Below, one piece after another: positions 10,593-22,481 of a DNA stretch of 64,000 nucleotides (position 1 is its first letter; each line of letters begins with the position of its first letter). The notes under the pieces are model-generated. The model was not told the origin of the DNA, searched no databases, and saw only the letters and a list, made by a program, of their open reading frames with translations. The stretch spans positions 7,264,001-7,328,000 of the forward strand of contig CM075353.1 of NCBI GenBank assembly GCA_037693485.1, written 5' to 3'. This DNA comes from Kitagawia praeruptora. Lineage: Eukaryota; Streptophyta; Magnoliopsida; Apiales; Apiaceae. Made by a program: the position numbers and the translations under genes.

Positions 10593-11505
10593 TCACTGAA
10601 CAGAGCTACCTTTTGAGATTTCACTGTTATCATCACCAAACTTGTAACTTTCATATACTTCAAGAAGTATTTCCCTGCATGGTACAATAACTCCAACCTT
10701 GATACAAGCAAGGCAAGCACCAAAAGCTTCCGGTAAAGGATGTAAGCTTCATCAGGAGGGGCCATCAACCTATGCTTCATCATTGTTGCCCCAAGATTTG
10801 TAACGTTATGTGTGATATTTGTGGACTGGAAATCATACCCAAGGCTTTGCAAATGGCAATCCGATAATAAATCCAGCTTGAACATGAGCGTCTAACATTA
10901 TGTCTGACTCCATTCTAGTGAGAACAAGTTCTGTAGTTAGAACTCTTTTACTCAGTATACCATCTATTACCATAGGAATATAACAACCTTCTGTATCACG
11001 AAATCTTTTCTAGTTATGTGCCGCCAATTCATAGTCAGATTCACGAGATAAGTCTTCTTTAGCAACTTTTATAGCACTGGCGCACTGCCAATGTAACGTT
11101 ATGTGTGATATTTGTGGACTGGAAATCATACCCAAGGCTTTGCAAATGGTAATCCGATAATAAATCCAGCTTGAACATGAGCGTCTAACATTATGTCTGA
11201 CTCCATTCTAGTGAGAACAAGTTCTGTAGTTAGAACTCTTTTACTCAGTATACCATCTATTACCATAGGAATATAACAACCTTCTATATCACGAAATCTT
11301 TTCTAGTTATGTGCCTCCAATTCATAGTCAGATTCACGAGATAAGTCTTCTTTAGCAACTTTTATAGCACTGGCGCACTGCCAATGTACAATTGTTCTGG
11401 GAGAAGATTTGTGTAATCTAAAATCACTTTCACATTATCGATGTCACTATCAACGCTATTTGCAACACCAGGATACTGGATTTTCATAGCAACGTCCAAA
11501 CCATC
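10593..11505 (-). pseudogene. Captured ABC1K/COQ8-like kinase fragment, C-terminal part
   Basis: Read leftward: [20 protein letters not shown] (to 11490), then [17 protein letters not shown] and KRVLTTELV, then directly [39 protein letters not shown] and [20 protein letters not shown], ending at a natural-looking TGA at 10593-10595. The family (AtABC1/COQ8) is an atypical kinase of mitochondrial ubiquinone synthesis. Here most of the catalytic core between TTELV and the HVQAG block is missing (junction near 10920). Frames shift near 10745 and 10850, an in-frame stop follows the SDYEL block, and a 293-bp stretch is doubled. No introns interrupt it. Confidence 0.82.
10799..11384. repeat. 293-bp tandem duplication within the ABC1K fragment
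   Basis: The block beginning TGTAACGTTATGTG near 10799 recurs 293 bp later and ends in GCGCACTGCCAATGTA both times (11081-11095 and 11374-11388). Three substitutions were found by eye (CAAATGGC/T, CTG/ATATCACG, GTGCCG/TCC). It is a recent event that further disrupts the fragment. Confidence 0.93.
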
Positions 11506-13069
11506 TGATAAATGGATTTTATATCTATTTAGAGCGTTCTATATCGGCTTAAATTGATTCACTTGGCCTCAAGTTTGTGGTAGTTTTAATGTGTTTTGTT
11601 TAAATGTGCAGGATTGTAGAAATGTCGATTAGGGTGACCGTTTCCGTCAAATTTGGAGTTGATTTGTGCAATGGAATGAAGTTTGGAGTCAAGCTTTAAG
11701 ATCTTACGAAGATTCCAAGTAAAGATAATTGACTATGGAAGTAATGGCAAAAAGAACGGAAGAAAACGGCTCAGAAACGAAGAAAACGAAGAAAAATCAG
11801 CAACTGCCAGCAACTCAAGCGCAGGCAGCGCCCACAGAGCACTGACAACGCTCCAATAGTGCATAGACAGGAACTCAAGCACTGGCAGCGCGCCCTAGAG
11901 CGCAGGCAGCGCGCGAGGTGGACAGAAATTGCTGGAAATTGACTATTTTGTCCTAATTCGAATTCTACTTGTATTTTTGGTATTCTCTTGTACCAAAATC
12001 AATTTCCAATTGTATTGTAGTGTTATTTTCTTGCTTGGCAAGATATCTAGGCCTATAAAAACACATCTTAGCATTGTAATTCGTATCATCTTATTATTGT
12101 AACATAGAATAGCAAGGAAGAAAAGTGGAGAAGGATTCAACGCTCGGTGACAAGCACGGATCTAGATCTACTTCATCTTTTGTATACATTGGATCATAGA
12201 TTTGTTTTCTCAACTCTTAGTTTTAATAATATTATTACTTCCTTTCATATCTTGTTTAATATCATGTTTCCATCAAATCCCATGGTGACGAACGGTTCAA
12301 TTATGAACTAATCGTTGTTATGGGATTCTAACGGATTTATTTATGGAGCTTTAGTATTTTGATGCTTTAAAGATCTGTGTGTGATGTATATCTGATATCC
12401 TCATTTGGTTATGCTTAATTGATAGATGCGTCGCAAACATCTAATTTGTTAATCTCTTGTGAAGTGAAAGTGGATCTTGAGATTTAGAACTTGCCATGCT
12501 AGCATAGGTTCATAATTGTTTATCAATATGATTCGTAGTGTAAGATGAAAATACTTATGTTGCCCTATGTGATCATTATGGATAACTTGCTCTTCAACCG
12601 TTATGTTTTCAAATTCTATAGACATATAGGGTCTAAGCATAATTGGTGTCTATTCATCTTCTATCTCTTTTGTGGATGTATGGATAGTTTGGTATACGTA
12701 TGCTGACAGGTAGCGTGTACTTGTTTCATGTTATCCAATCAGATATCATAACCATTGCATATAGTGATTAAAGGCGTCAGATCTAAGTGAAGTATTTAAT
12801 GAAGTTAGGATCCCATGTTTATTCTCATATAAGTAACTCGATTTTTAATCTCATTAGTTAATTAATTTTTAGTTTAATAATTTGCATCTTAGTTTAATTT
12901 AGATAACAAAACCCCTTCAATTGTTATTTGTCTTAGCAGTGAATTAAACCCATACATTGTTGCATAGGTACATCTACTGATTAAAACATAACCAGATCTC
13001 TGCGGAACGAACTCAATTTATATCTGTATTACTTGTGACCACGTGCACTTGCGTGATTTTGTGTTAACA
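11506..13069. mobile_element. Solo LTR, 1,564 bp, probably Ty3/Gypsy
   Basis: It starts TGATAAATGG, ends GTGTTAACA, and is flanked by the 5-bp duplication CCATC (11501-11505 and 13070-13074). It splits the ABC1K fragment exactly at the shared GATGG. No protein domains, primer site or polypurine tract are inside. The size and TG...CA ends suit a solo LTR left by unequal recombination. The Gypsy call is inference from length. Orientation is not certain. Confidence 0.8.
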
Positions 13070-13074
13070 CCATC

Positions 13075-13430
13075 CTTTGTGATAGCATGATGTACAAGTC
13101 CTATACTTGCAGCAGCTAATGGTTCATAATCAAAGCTTTTAAATTTAGACGACCAGTCAGGCCCCAACTCAGCTTCCAAAACCTCTTTGAGCTAGCTTCA
13201 AGGCATCACATTTGCGCCTTGACGAACGATATCCAAAGCATCCAGGATCGGAGCAGGTACAAGAGATTCTTCTTGGATGTTTAACATCTGGCCCAACTTA
13301 AGTGCCGCACCACGCATTCATATACAAGTATTCTAGTAGATTCCTGAATTGTTCCCCATGCTAAACCAGCACCCAAACCAGCAACCCCCATGGCTCTAGA
13401 AAGGATGAAGTCATCAAATTATTGTTAGCA
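13075..13430 (-). pseudogene. Captured ABC1K/COQ8-like kinase fragment, N-terminal lobe
   Basis: Leftward it reads SRAMGVAGLGAGLAWGTIQE, then [38 protein letters not shown] and [11 protein letters not shown], ending in ITKDG at the solo-LTR junction. The KxGQ motif of the ABC1 family is present (KLGQ). A frameshift and stop follow NVMP, and a segment between the IQE and RGAAL blocks is lost. It continues the fragment at 10593-11505 on the other side of the solo LTR. Confidence 0.82.
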
Positions 13431-13506
13431 GAAGATGGTGAGGAATCAACGGTGCCAATCTTTTCTACGGCTGGTCAGTTTGGTCTATGAAGAATGTTGT
13501 TATGAC

Positions 13507-13691
13507 TTATGTGTCATCAGCAACTTTTGGTGATGCAAATAGATTTTCAGGTAAACTCCGTTCCATGCTTCATCCAAATCAATGTTTTCATCATGACGGA
13601 GGCTGGTATTTTCATTGTTGTTTTCATCGCCTGGTGGATCTCTATCTTGATCACTTCCATTTGAAGCCTGCTGAATATTGGTGATGATAGC
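13507..13691 (-). pseudogene. Captured CCCH zinc finger/RRM protein fragment, C-terminal end
   Basis: Leftward from the Gypsy insertion site it encodes AIITNIQQASNGSDQD, a D/E/N-rich stretch, then (after a frame change) ERSLPENLFASPKVADDT and a stop at 13507-13509. The LP(D/E)xxFASP ending is typical of plant CCCH/RRM proteins of the AtC3H46/53/55 type. It joins 34893-35640 once the Gypsy element (TSD ATAGC) is removed. Confidence 0.65.
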
Positions 13692-14429
13692 TGTTGTGAG
13701 GGAAAATTGGTACAACACTTCAATGATATAATTACAAAAATCAACCAAGAAAATCCAGAAATAACAATCAAATAATCGAATTTTAAGCCAAAAACCCTAA
13801 TCTCATGAACCCTAATCCGAGAGGGAGAAGAGTGATTTTATGGACTGAGTTTGCAAGGTACCCCAGGCTATGATGATCGAATATAACCTATTCAATCCAA
13901 GGTTCACAGCTAGGAGCAAGTGTTAGAGGTGTGTGTGTATCCAACCCCTTGCAAAGTGCCTACATACTCTTATTTATATAAGAGATCAAGTCCTCATGTA
14001 GTTCTTTGATAATTCCCACGATCTGATAAGCCTCATCCTCCCTAACCAACTTGCAACGATCCTTTATCACCATCCACCTGATTATCCCGTTTGTTAACTT
14101 CCTGATAATTCCCACTTTTTATTGTAATATATCCATACATACACGCATATATATATATATTCCATATATATATGATGTTAATCCTTGATAACTGTTACTG
14201 ATATACCGTTCCTATTGTTTAGGAGATATTCTGAAGGATGTTACGACGTACATTATCCAATCTCCTATAATATAGGCGATTATGAGCCCGCTGGTTTATT
14301 TTCTGGAAACCTTTGGGGTTCATGCGCGTACCCCTAACCTGGCAACCTGCTACCCAGTTGAACCCCTGCCTGGCCTTCACACAGCTTCACCCTTATCCGG
14401 GGTTCACATGCACGCGCCCCTGTATGAAC
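13692..14429 (-). repeat. Gypsy 3' LTR, first part
   Basis: It matches 33982 onward up to the Copia target site TGAAC (14425-14429). Together with 22316-22481 it makes 904 bp against 906 bp in the other LTR. By-eye differences total 7 substitutions and one AT-repeat indel. Confidence 0.95.
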
Positions 14430-15536
14430 TGTTGGGACAAACAGACCGTGGCCCTGCGATTTTTGATACAATAAATTAACGAGTACAAAAACAAAAGTCA
14501 CCTTGTTAACGGTTGATTCCACGCTCTTCTATTGTATTCCCAAATTCCCTTGAGCGAAGTGTGGCCTTCGTCTTCTCAAGTTAACCTCTCTTCTTGCTCC
14601 TAGGTGGCTACAATATTTTTCTTCACCCACCCTAGCAAGAAGAGAATAAGAATATATATAGGGCTACAATAGGGATCATGGATAATTAGGTTGGGCCTTC
14701 TAATTACATCCTGGGCCTAACCCAATGTAATTAAATATTAATTCAATCCACTAAAGAATTAATATTTGCACTACCTTTCCTAATACCGCAACTTATTTAT
14801 TTAATTGGGTTCCAATATTATTTGCTTATTAAATTCCCCATGTTTAAAATAGCGCATGTCCATTAATTAAATAAATTACTGATAATTCATTTAATTAATA
14901 TCTTTTATCCTTGATCATCCACTCAACCTTTATTTAATTATGCCGGAATAAATCCACCTGCAGGGTTTCACATAATTAAATCTTTTTGAGCTTTCAAGGG
15001 GACATCATTAACCCGAATATTATCAGGACATGGATTCCTTCTATAAATAATATTCACCATGTATATAATTCCATCACCCAAAATATAATGATATAATTCA
15101 AAAGAATTATTTCATATATAAATCAAAGCATGTAAATAATATACACGTGTCAATTACTATATCCGGATTAAGAACCTAAGCATTAATAATAACATAGAAT
15201 CTTAGTTCTCCTTCTTAATCAGTATAAGGGAACAATTCTAAATTTGATCCTGTTCAATATACACAAAGTATACTAGTATTATTTATTAGTCAATATAAAC
15301 TAATCTAAATAATACTACAGCCATACCAGTGGATTGTCCAACACCACCTGTGCTGTGAACCTTATTATATTATATAAACCGTATTTAACAATCTAATATT
15401 CTGTATCCCATTTGATACTAGATTGTCCACAATATATAATATTAGACAGCATGTAAACATTTAAATGATTCTCAATAAAACCGGGCCAGAAATAAATGTA
15501 TATACTTAAAATAAATATTTTCAGTATACACTAACA
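14430..15536 (-). repeat. Copia 3' LTR
   Basis: 1,107 bp, equal in length to 21204-22310. Differences by eye are A/G, G/A, A/G, C/T and C/A, all in the first 440 bp. The first bases follow the TGAAC target duplication. Confidence 0.95.
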
Positions 15537-15606
15537 ATCTCCCACTTATACTCAAAATATTCTATGAGTATATTAGTGTTTATTTAATCCACTATTACAT
15601 TGAAAA

Positions 15607-18375
15607 CTATGTCTCCATCCATCTGACTCCTATCGCTTCCACATGCCTGTCAAAAACCTTGGCTGGCAAGCTCTTCGTGAAAGGATCTGCCCGGTTGTCT
15701 TCTGATGATATGTGAGCCACAACTATATCTCCTCGCTTTACGATTTCACATATGAGATGATACTTACGTTCAATATGTTTAGCTGCTTTGTGATCTCGCG
15801 GTTCCTTTGAATTTGCCACAGAACCAGTGTTATCACAATACACTGTCAAGCTTCTAGGCAAATTAGGTACCACATCTAAGTCCAAAAGGAAGTTCCTGAA
15901 CCATACAGCCTCCTTAGCAGCCTCAGAGGCCGCTACATACTCGGCTTCCATAGTAGAGTCTGCAATGCATTTCTGCTTTACACTCCTCCATATAACGGCT
16001 CCACCTCCCAAAGTAAAAACATATCCCGAGGTTGATTTCCTCTTATCCCTATCCGATTGAAAATCTGAATCAGTATATCCCAAAGGAAATAGATCCGAGG
16101 CCTTGTAAATTAACATATACTCTTTAGTCCTTCTCAGGTACTTGAGTATAGTTTTTACTGCACTCCAATGTTCCTGACTTGGGTTCGACTGATATCTACT
16201 AACCATGCCTACAGCAAAGTAGATGTCAGGCCTCGTACATAACATAGCATACATTAAGCTTCCACATGCCGAGGCATAAGGAACTGCTTTCATGCTCTCT
16301 ATATCCTTAGGTGTCGAAGGACACTGCTCCTTGGATAGAGCAACTCCATGTTTAAAAGGTAGAAAACCTTTCTTAGAGTTCTGCATGTTAAAACGAGCTA
16401 ATACTTCATCAATGTAGGGCTCTTGAGATAAAGCCAACATCCTTTTCTTGCGATCCCTTATTACTTTGATCCCAAGGATGTATGCCGCTTCACCTAAGTC
16501 CTTCATTTCAAATTGTTTGAACAACCATGCCTTTACTGATGACAACATCTTAACATTGTTTCCAATGAGTAAAATGTCATCTACATATAGTACTAGAAAA
16601 ACCACTGCATTACCCTCACTTCTCTTATACACGCATGACTCGCTTGGACTTTGATCAAATCCATATGACTGGACTGCCTGATCAAAACGAATATTCCAGT
16701 CCCTAGAAGCTTGTTTAAGTCCATAAATAGACCTCTTAAGCTTACAAACCAGATGCTCTTGGCCTTCTTTAATGAATCCTTTTGGTTGTTGCATATAGAT
16801 GGTTTCCTCAAGACTTCCATTAAGGAAAGCTGTCTTGACATCCATTTGCCAAATCTCATAATCGAGATGAGCTGCTATAGATAAAAGAATCCGGATCGAC
16901 TTAAGCATAACAACTGGCGAAAAGGTTTCCTCATAATCGATTCCTTCTTTCTGAGTATACCCTTTCGCAACAAGTCGTGCTTTCCAGGCTTTCACCTTTT
17001 TGTCAGATCCTCTTTTCTTCTTGTAGATCCACATACTTCCAATGGGTTTTATACCTTTGGGTGGTTCCACGAGCTCCCAAACTTGATTGGAATACATAGA
17101 TTCCATCTCAGATTCCATTGCCTTTTGCCAAAGATTTGCATCTTTATCTAGAATTGCCTGTTCGTATGTCCTGGGATCCTCATCATGTTCACCAGAGACC
17201 AAGTCTGAAGACTCTCCCAAAAACATGAATCTGTCAGGTTGTCGAAGAACCCTCCCACTACGACGAGGCACTGGTGCGGTACTGGTGTCAAGTTGTGCAT
17301 TTTCTTGTGATTGTTCTACTTGTACTATTGGCACTTGGGGATTATCTGTCCCTCCCACTAATTCCTCTAAAACAACACTACTCATGGGTTTGTGGTTCAT
17401 TATATAGTCTTCCTCTAAGAATCTGGCATTGGTGCTAACAATGACATCTCGATCCCTAGGACTATAAAATGAATAACCTTTCGTCCCCATGGGATAGCCT
17501 ACAAACAGCCTTACTTCTGTGCGAGGTTCTAGCTTAGTCGCGTTCTTGTTAAGCACATGTGCTGGACAACCCCAAATCCGAATATGTCTTAGACCTGGTT
17601 TGCTACCAGTCCACAATTCTATTGGAGTCTTGGGAACTGACATAGAAGGTACCAAGTTCAGAAGGTAAGCCGCTGTTTCTATAGCATATCCCCAGAACGA
17701 CTTAGGTAAATCTGAATAACTCATCATTGATCTAACACTCTCCAAAAGAGTCCGATTCCTTCTCTCTGCTACACCATTCTGCTGAGGTGTGCCAGGTGCA
17801 GACAACTGGGATGTAATCCCATTTTCTGATAAATAATCCCTAAATTCTCCAAACAAGTATTCGTCACCACGATCTGATCGTAGTGACTTGATACATTTTC
17901 CAAGATGTCGTTTCTCCGCACTTGCTTTGTACTCTTTGAATTTTTCAAAGCACTCAGACTTGCGGCGCAACAAATAAATGTATCCATATCTAGAATAATC
18001 GTCAATGAAAGTGACAAAATACTCATAACCTCCTCTTGCTTGGATACTCATAGGTCCACATAAATCAGTATGAACCAATTCTAACACTTCTTTGGCTCTA
18101 TTCCCCTTTGCTTTAAAAGGTCTATTAGTCATCTTACCTTCCAAGCAGGATTCACAAACTGGAAATGGCTCCACTGCCAACGAGCTTAATGGCCCATCTA
18201 CTACCAGTCTTTGAATCCTCCTCAAGTTAATATGACCTAATCTTAAGTGCCAAAGATATGTTTGGTTCAATCCAGAAGGTTCCTTTCTTTTATTTGAGCT
18301 AGAAAATGCGTTATTTATTTCCCTATGTTGCAATGTTGGTTGGCTAGGATTAATAATATACAAATTGTCTTGCAA
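15607..18375 (-). CDS. Copia pol: GAG-pre-integrase, integrase, reverse transcriptase, RNase H
   Basis: An uninterrupted 922-residue reading. It has a GAG-pre-integrase block ([16 protein letters not shown]), an integrase core with HTDLCGP and [18 protein letters not shown], reverse transcriptase ([29 protein letters not shown]) and RNase H ([17 protein letters not shown]), ending near ADPFTKSLP. It lies in the same frame as the gag-protease reading at 18394-19551, separated by a single TGA and 18 further nt. The Met given as the start is just the first after that stop, so the true product is probably the C-terminal part of a polyprotein. The proteins integrate and copy the element. Confidence 0.93.
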   Translation of the reverse strand: MQDNLYIINPSQPTLQHREINNAFSSSNKRKEPSGLNQTYLWHLRLGHINLRRIQRLVVDGPLSSLAVEPFPVCESCLEGKMTNRPFKAKGNRAKEVLELVHTDLCGPMSIQARGGYEYFVTFIDDYSRYGYIYLLRRKSECFEKFKEYKASAEKRHLGKCIKSLRSDRGDEYLFGEFRDYLSENGITSQLSAPGTPQQNGVAERRNRTLLESVRSMMSYSDLPKSFWGYAIETAAYLLNLVPSMSVPKTPIELWTGSKPGLRHIRIWGCPAHVLNKNATKLEPRTEVRLFVGYPMGTKGYSFYSPRDRDVIVSTNARFLEEDYIMNHKPMSSVVLEELVGGTDNPQVPIVQVEQSQENAQLDTSTAPVPRRSGRVLRQPDRFMFLGESSDLVSGEHDEDPRTYEQAILDKDANLWQKAMESEMESMYSNQVWELVEPPKGIKPIGSMWIYKKKRGSDKKVKAWKARLVAKGYTQKEGIDYEETFSPVVMLKSIRILLSIAAHLDYEIWQMDVKTAFLNGSLEETIYMQQPKGFIKEGQEHLVCKLKRSIYGLKQASRDWNIRFDQAVQSYGFDQSPSESCVYKRSEGNAVVFLVLYVDDILLIGNNVKMLSSVKAWLFKQFEMKDLGEAAYILGIKVIRDRKKRMLALSQEPYIDEVLARFNMQNSKKGFLPFKHGVALSKEQCPSTPKDIESMKAVPYASACGSLMYAMLCTRPDIYFAVGMVSRYQSNPSQEHWSAVKTILKYLRRTKEYMLIYKASDLFPLGYTDSDFQSDRDKRKSTSGYVFTLGGGAVIWRSVKQKCIADSTMEAEYVAASEAAKEAVWFRNFLLDLDVVPNLPRSLTVYCDNTGSVANSKEPRDHKAAKHIERKYHLICEIVKRGDIVVAHISSEDNRADPFTKSLPAKVFDRHVEAIGVRWMET

Positions 18376-18393
18376 TGTACCAGAACATATAAC

Positions 18394-19551
18394 TCATTTA
18401 TTCATCATAATAAAAACATTATGATCCAAACAAACATTATAACCATCCATAGCAAGTTTAGAAACCGAAATCAAATTCCTTCTAAATGAAGGTACATAAA
18501 GACAATTGTTCAAAACCAAAATCCTATCATCGCCAAAAGATAAAGTAATTATTCCAACAGCAACTACTGCTACTTTCGTAGCATCTCCCATGAACACATA
18601 TATCTCGCCATCTCTAAGCATTCTGGTTTGCTGGAACCCCTGCATAGAGTTACAAACATGGTCAGTGGCTCCTGTATCTACACACCAAGTGCCCGTAGAT
18701 ATAGCCGCTATATATGTTTCCGTAACTAGAGAAAGAGACATACCAGTATTGTTTGTCTTCTTAGGAAGAGGACAATCCTGTTTCCAGTGACCTGACTGCT
18801 TGCACCTGAAGCACTTGCCCTTAGGCTTTTCCACACCACCTTGAACTCCCACTGTATTAGCAATCTTTCCAGCTTTCTGTGTCTGAGTCTTTTTCTTCTT
18901 CTTACCTTTCGGCTTAGATGAAGAAGCTTTCTCAGCCACATTCACTTGAACATTCTGTTTAAAGAGTCCTTCAGCTGCCTGAAGTTCTGTCAGAAGTTCC
19001 GCGAGACTATACATCCTTTTGTTCATGGTGTAATTCAAGCGGAACTGCTCAAAACTTTTGGGCAAGCTCATAAGGATGATATCGATCTGGGTTTCCCCAT
19101 CAATATCAGCACCAAGGATCTCCATCTCATTCAGATGAGACATCATCCGGAGAACATGATCCCTTACAGGTGTTCCTTCAGCCATCTGAGTGTTCATTAA
19201 AGCCTTCATTGCTACTTGCCTAGCAGCCCTATTCTGTTCTCCAAAAAGTTCCTTGAGATTAAAGAGCATATCTGAAGCCGTGGCCATAGCCTGATGCTGA
19301 TGCTGCAAAACACCCGACATTGCTGCCAGAATGTAACATCGCGACATCTCATCGGCCTTAACCCACCGCTTATAATACTCCTTATCAATTTCAGGAGCAT
19401 CTTCAGCAGGCTGATCTGGCTTGGGTTCATAAGTGCAAAATTTGTACTCCTCAGCAGTCAACACTATGTCCAAATTACGTTTCCATTCAATATAGTTTGG
19501 TCCCGTAAGTTTGTTATCCTTAAGTATGGTGAATAGTGGATTAAAGCCCAT
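18394..19551 (-). CDS. Copia gag and protease
   Basis: 385 residues: a UBN2-type gag (NKLTGPNYIEWKRNLDIVL), a lysine-rich stretch, a CCHC knuckle (CFRCKQSGHWKQDC) near residue 246 and the protease motif WCVDTGATDHVCNS. It ends at a TGA after FIMMNK and resumes in the same frame, so either a nonsense change or a readthrough point separates it from pol. Gag forms the particle and binds element RNA; the protease releases mature proteins. The Met is the first in frame and matches the usual start of such gags. Confidence 0.92.
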   Translation of the reverse strand: MGFNPLFTILKDNKLTGPNYIEWKRNLDIVLTAEEYKFCTYEPKPDQPAEDAPEIDKEYYKRWVKADEMSRCYILAAMSGVLQHQHQAMATASDMLFNLKELFGEQNRAARQVAMKALMNTQMAEGTPVRDHVLRMMSHLNEMEILGADIDGETQIDIILMSLPKSFEQFRLNYTMNKRMYSLAELLTELQAAEGLFKQNVQVNVAEKASSSKPKGKKKKKTQTQKAGKIANTVGVQGGVEKPKGKCFRCKQSGHWKQDCPLPKKTNNTGMSLSLVTETYIAAISTGTWCVDTGATDHVCNSMQGFQQTRMLRDGEIYVFMGDATKVAVVAVGIITLSFGDDRILVLNNCLYVPSFRRNLISVSKLAMDGYNVCLDHNVFIMMNK

Positions 19552-21203
19552 AATGATCTAATCCTGAGAATCATACATGTGACACATAATCAGAGAGTTG
19601 CACAAATCTTAAAACCTATTGGTTTCCTCTAACAATTAATTAAAATTAATGCACTAATATTTAAACACCATAAGTATCTAGTACGCCACGATGGGTGACA
19701 TATATACCACTTAAATTCGTTTAAATATTACTTTGGTCCTATTACTAAATAATACGCCACGTTAGGGTGGACTATATATTATTTTTCATAGCTAAGTGTA
19801 TACCATTATCAAATCTTAAATTAATAATAATAAGACCGGATGCCACCATTAAATATTTCAAATCAATAATCGATAATAGGATAATTCCCAGATCGGGGGG
19901 AGCATTGTCAAGAGGCGTCATTTAAGACCCCTTTCTAGACAGAATCATCCTTTCTCTCAATATCGAAAATCTATATTCAATCATTGGTAACCTTCTAATT
20001 AATCGAATTCTATGAAACTTGGTACGCCACGTTTGGGTGGACTATATACCTTTCAATATTCGTAATTTAATTTAAGAATTTTGTTCTAGTAATTTCCATA
20101 ACCTTTTAATAATACCGTAAATAGTACGCCACGATAGGTGATCATATATACCATCTACATTATTTAAAAGGTTATATTACATACAAAATAATGGAGACCG
20201 TGGGATTTAATTCCTAATTAATTCCCTCACCCACTTAGAATTTTTATTAAAAAAGAGGAATTTTAAAAATTAAATGGAGGCCTATGTCGTTACAATTATG
20301 TCTAGCATGCATTCAAAATACACACATAATTCAACAACATATAACATTTAATTAAAGCAATAAATAAAAAAATCTATGTCCATGTCGTCCTAATTATGTT
20401 AAACATGCAATTAAAAATTACACACATAATTAACAACACACATAATAATTATTTAAAGCAATAATTAAAAAATTAAATAGCGGAATTAAAATTTAAAAAA
20501 ACATAATTTAAATCCACTATTATGGCCCCATAATTGAAATTCCTGCAGCCTTGTTCGTCCCAAAAACAAATTGGTCGGTTGCTGTTGTGCAGGCTGAATC
20601 AAAGTTGCTAGCCGCAGGTCTGATTGATCTGTTGCGCAGGATGATCCTGCGTGACAACATTTTTCCGAAGTCACCTGTTGCGCATGCCTTCCATGCGACA
20701 TCATGCTGGGCTGACTTTCTTTGTACCGCAGCCAGACCACTCTGCAGGTTAGGCGTGTGCTATCCTCTCCTTCCTGTCCATCACTCGTAACGAAATTTTA
20801 ACAGCAGCCACATCACTTACGCAGCGGAACAAAATCACTCCGGATTTGAATTTCAGCCGTACATAATTGTTACAATATACCCGGATTTTTATAAAATCTA
20901 TCAAACAATTACATAAAAAATAGATCTAATACAAAACTAATTTTGTAAAATCTATTCTAGCACGATCAACCCTCGTGAAAATTACAACCACGATAAACCA
21001 CGTGGAACACAAACAAAAAATTAACCACGATTAAACCACGTGGGATCCAAACACATAATTAAAATATACATGGCCATAATAGTGGATAACAACCTGCAAA
21101 ACAGAATTATACAAGCCTACCACTATATACATGCATATATAATTACGACATGGACATCGTATCAAAAATCGTAGAACCATAAAACCTGGCTCTTGATGCC
21201 AAT
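19552..21203 (-). other. Copia 5' leader with repeated TACGCCACG motif
   Basis: About 1.65 kb between the primer site and gag has no coding signal. Four copies of a block starting TACGCCACG, with GGTG and ATATA(C/T) following, lie at about 19682, 19753, 20023 and 20125. A further duplicated AT-rich block (about 20283-20390 and 20385-20465) shares CATGCA, ACACACATAATT and TTAAAGCAATAA. The role of these repeats is unknown. Confidence 0.75.
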
Positions 21204-22310
21204 TGTTGGGACAAACAGACCGTGGCCCTGCGATTTTTGATACAATAAATTAACGAGTACGAAAACAAAAGTCACCTTGTTAACGGTTGATTCCACGCTC
21301 TTCTATTGTATTCCCAAATTCCCTTGAGCGAAGTGTGGCCTTCGTCTTCTCAAGTTAACCTCTCTTCTTGCTCCTAGATGGCTACAATATTTTTCTTCAC
21401 CCACCCTAGCAAGAAGAGAATAAGAATATATATAGGGCTACAATAGGGATCATGGATAATTAGGTTGGGCCTTCTAATTACATCCTGGGCCTAGCCCAAT
21501 GTAATTAAATATTAATTCAATCTACTAAAGAATTAATATTTGCACTACCTTTCCTAATACCGCAACTTATTTATTTAATTGGGTTCCAATATTATTTGCT
21601 TATTAAATTCCCAATGTTTAAAATAGCGCATGTCCATTAATTAAATAAATTACTGATAATTCATTTAATTAATATCTTTTATCCTTGATCATCCACTCAA
21701 CCTTTATTTAATTATGCCGGAATAAATCCACCTGCAGGGTTTCACATAATTAAATCTTTTTGAGCTTTCAAGGGGACATCATTAACCCGAATATTATCAG
21801 GACATGGATTCCTTCTATAAATAATATTCACCATGTATATAATTCCATCACCCAAAATATAATGATATAATTCAAAAGAATTATTTCATATATAAATCAA
21901 AGCATGTAAATAATATACACGTGTCAATTACTATATCCGGATTAAGAACCTAAGCATTAATAATAACATAGAATCTTAGTTCTCCTTCTTAATCAGTATA
22001 AGGGAACAATTCTAAATTTGATCCTGTTCAATATACACAAAGTATACTAGTATTATTTATTAGTCAATATAAACTAATCTAAATAATACTACAGCCATAC
22101 CAGTGGATTGTCCAACACCACCTGTGCTGTGAACCTTATTATATTATATAAACCGTATTTAACAATCTAATATTCTGTATCCCATTTGATACTAGATTGT
22201 CCACAATATATAATATTAGACAGCATGTAAACATTTAAATGATTCTCAATAAAACCGGGCCAGAAATAAATGTATATACTTAAAATAAATATTTTCAGTA
22301 TACACTAACA
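21204..22310 (-). repeat. Copia 5' LTR
   Basis: 1,107 bp, nearly identical to 14430-15536. On the minus strand it is followed after two bases by the primer-binding site at 21185-21201. Confidence 0.95.
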
Positions 22311-22315
22311 TGAAC

Positions 22316-22481
22316 ATACCTCGAACTAGATGCCAGAATCCTGTCCTCCAGTCTATTTATAAGGCATACTAAATTACCATACTTACTCCTTAGCTCAATC
22401 TATCCGTCCATATCCACCTGATTCGAGTCCATAACCTTAGTGGGCCTTAAATCAAGTCCAAGGCGGATTTTGGGCACAACA
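22316..22481 (-). repeat. Gypsy 3' LTR, second part
   Basis: It continues the LTR after the Copia insertion, matching 34722-34887, and ends in CACAACA at 22481. On the minus strand it is preceded by the polypurine tract AAGGAACCGGGGGGTAGT (22482-22499). Confidence 0.94.

Larger units (their letters stand above)
14430..22310 (-). mobile_element. Copia retrotransposon nested in the Gypsy LTR
   Basis: Two 1,107-bp LTRs (14430-15536 and 21204-22310) start TGTTGGG and end CTAACA. TGAAC is duplicated at 14425-14429 and 22311-22315. On the minus strand a primer site (TGGCATCAAGAGCCAGG, 21185-21201) follows the right LTR, and a purine tract (AAGTGGGAGAT) precedes the left one. About five LTR differences were counted by eye. 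The coding region is open except for one in-frame TGA, so this is a young, nearly complete copy. Confidence 0.96.

Noticed and set aside
10496..13771. Live ABC1K, CCCH or BOR genes
   Set aside because: All are partial, frameshifted and intronless, lack catalytic or finger parts, and sit between retroelement LTRs.
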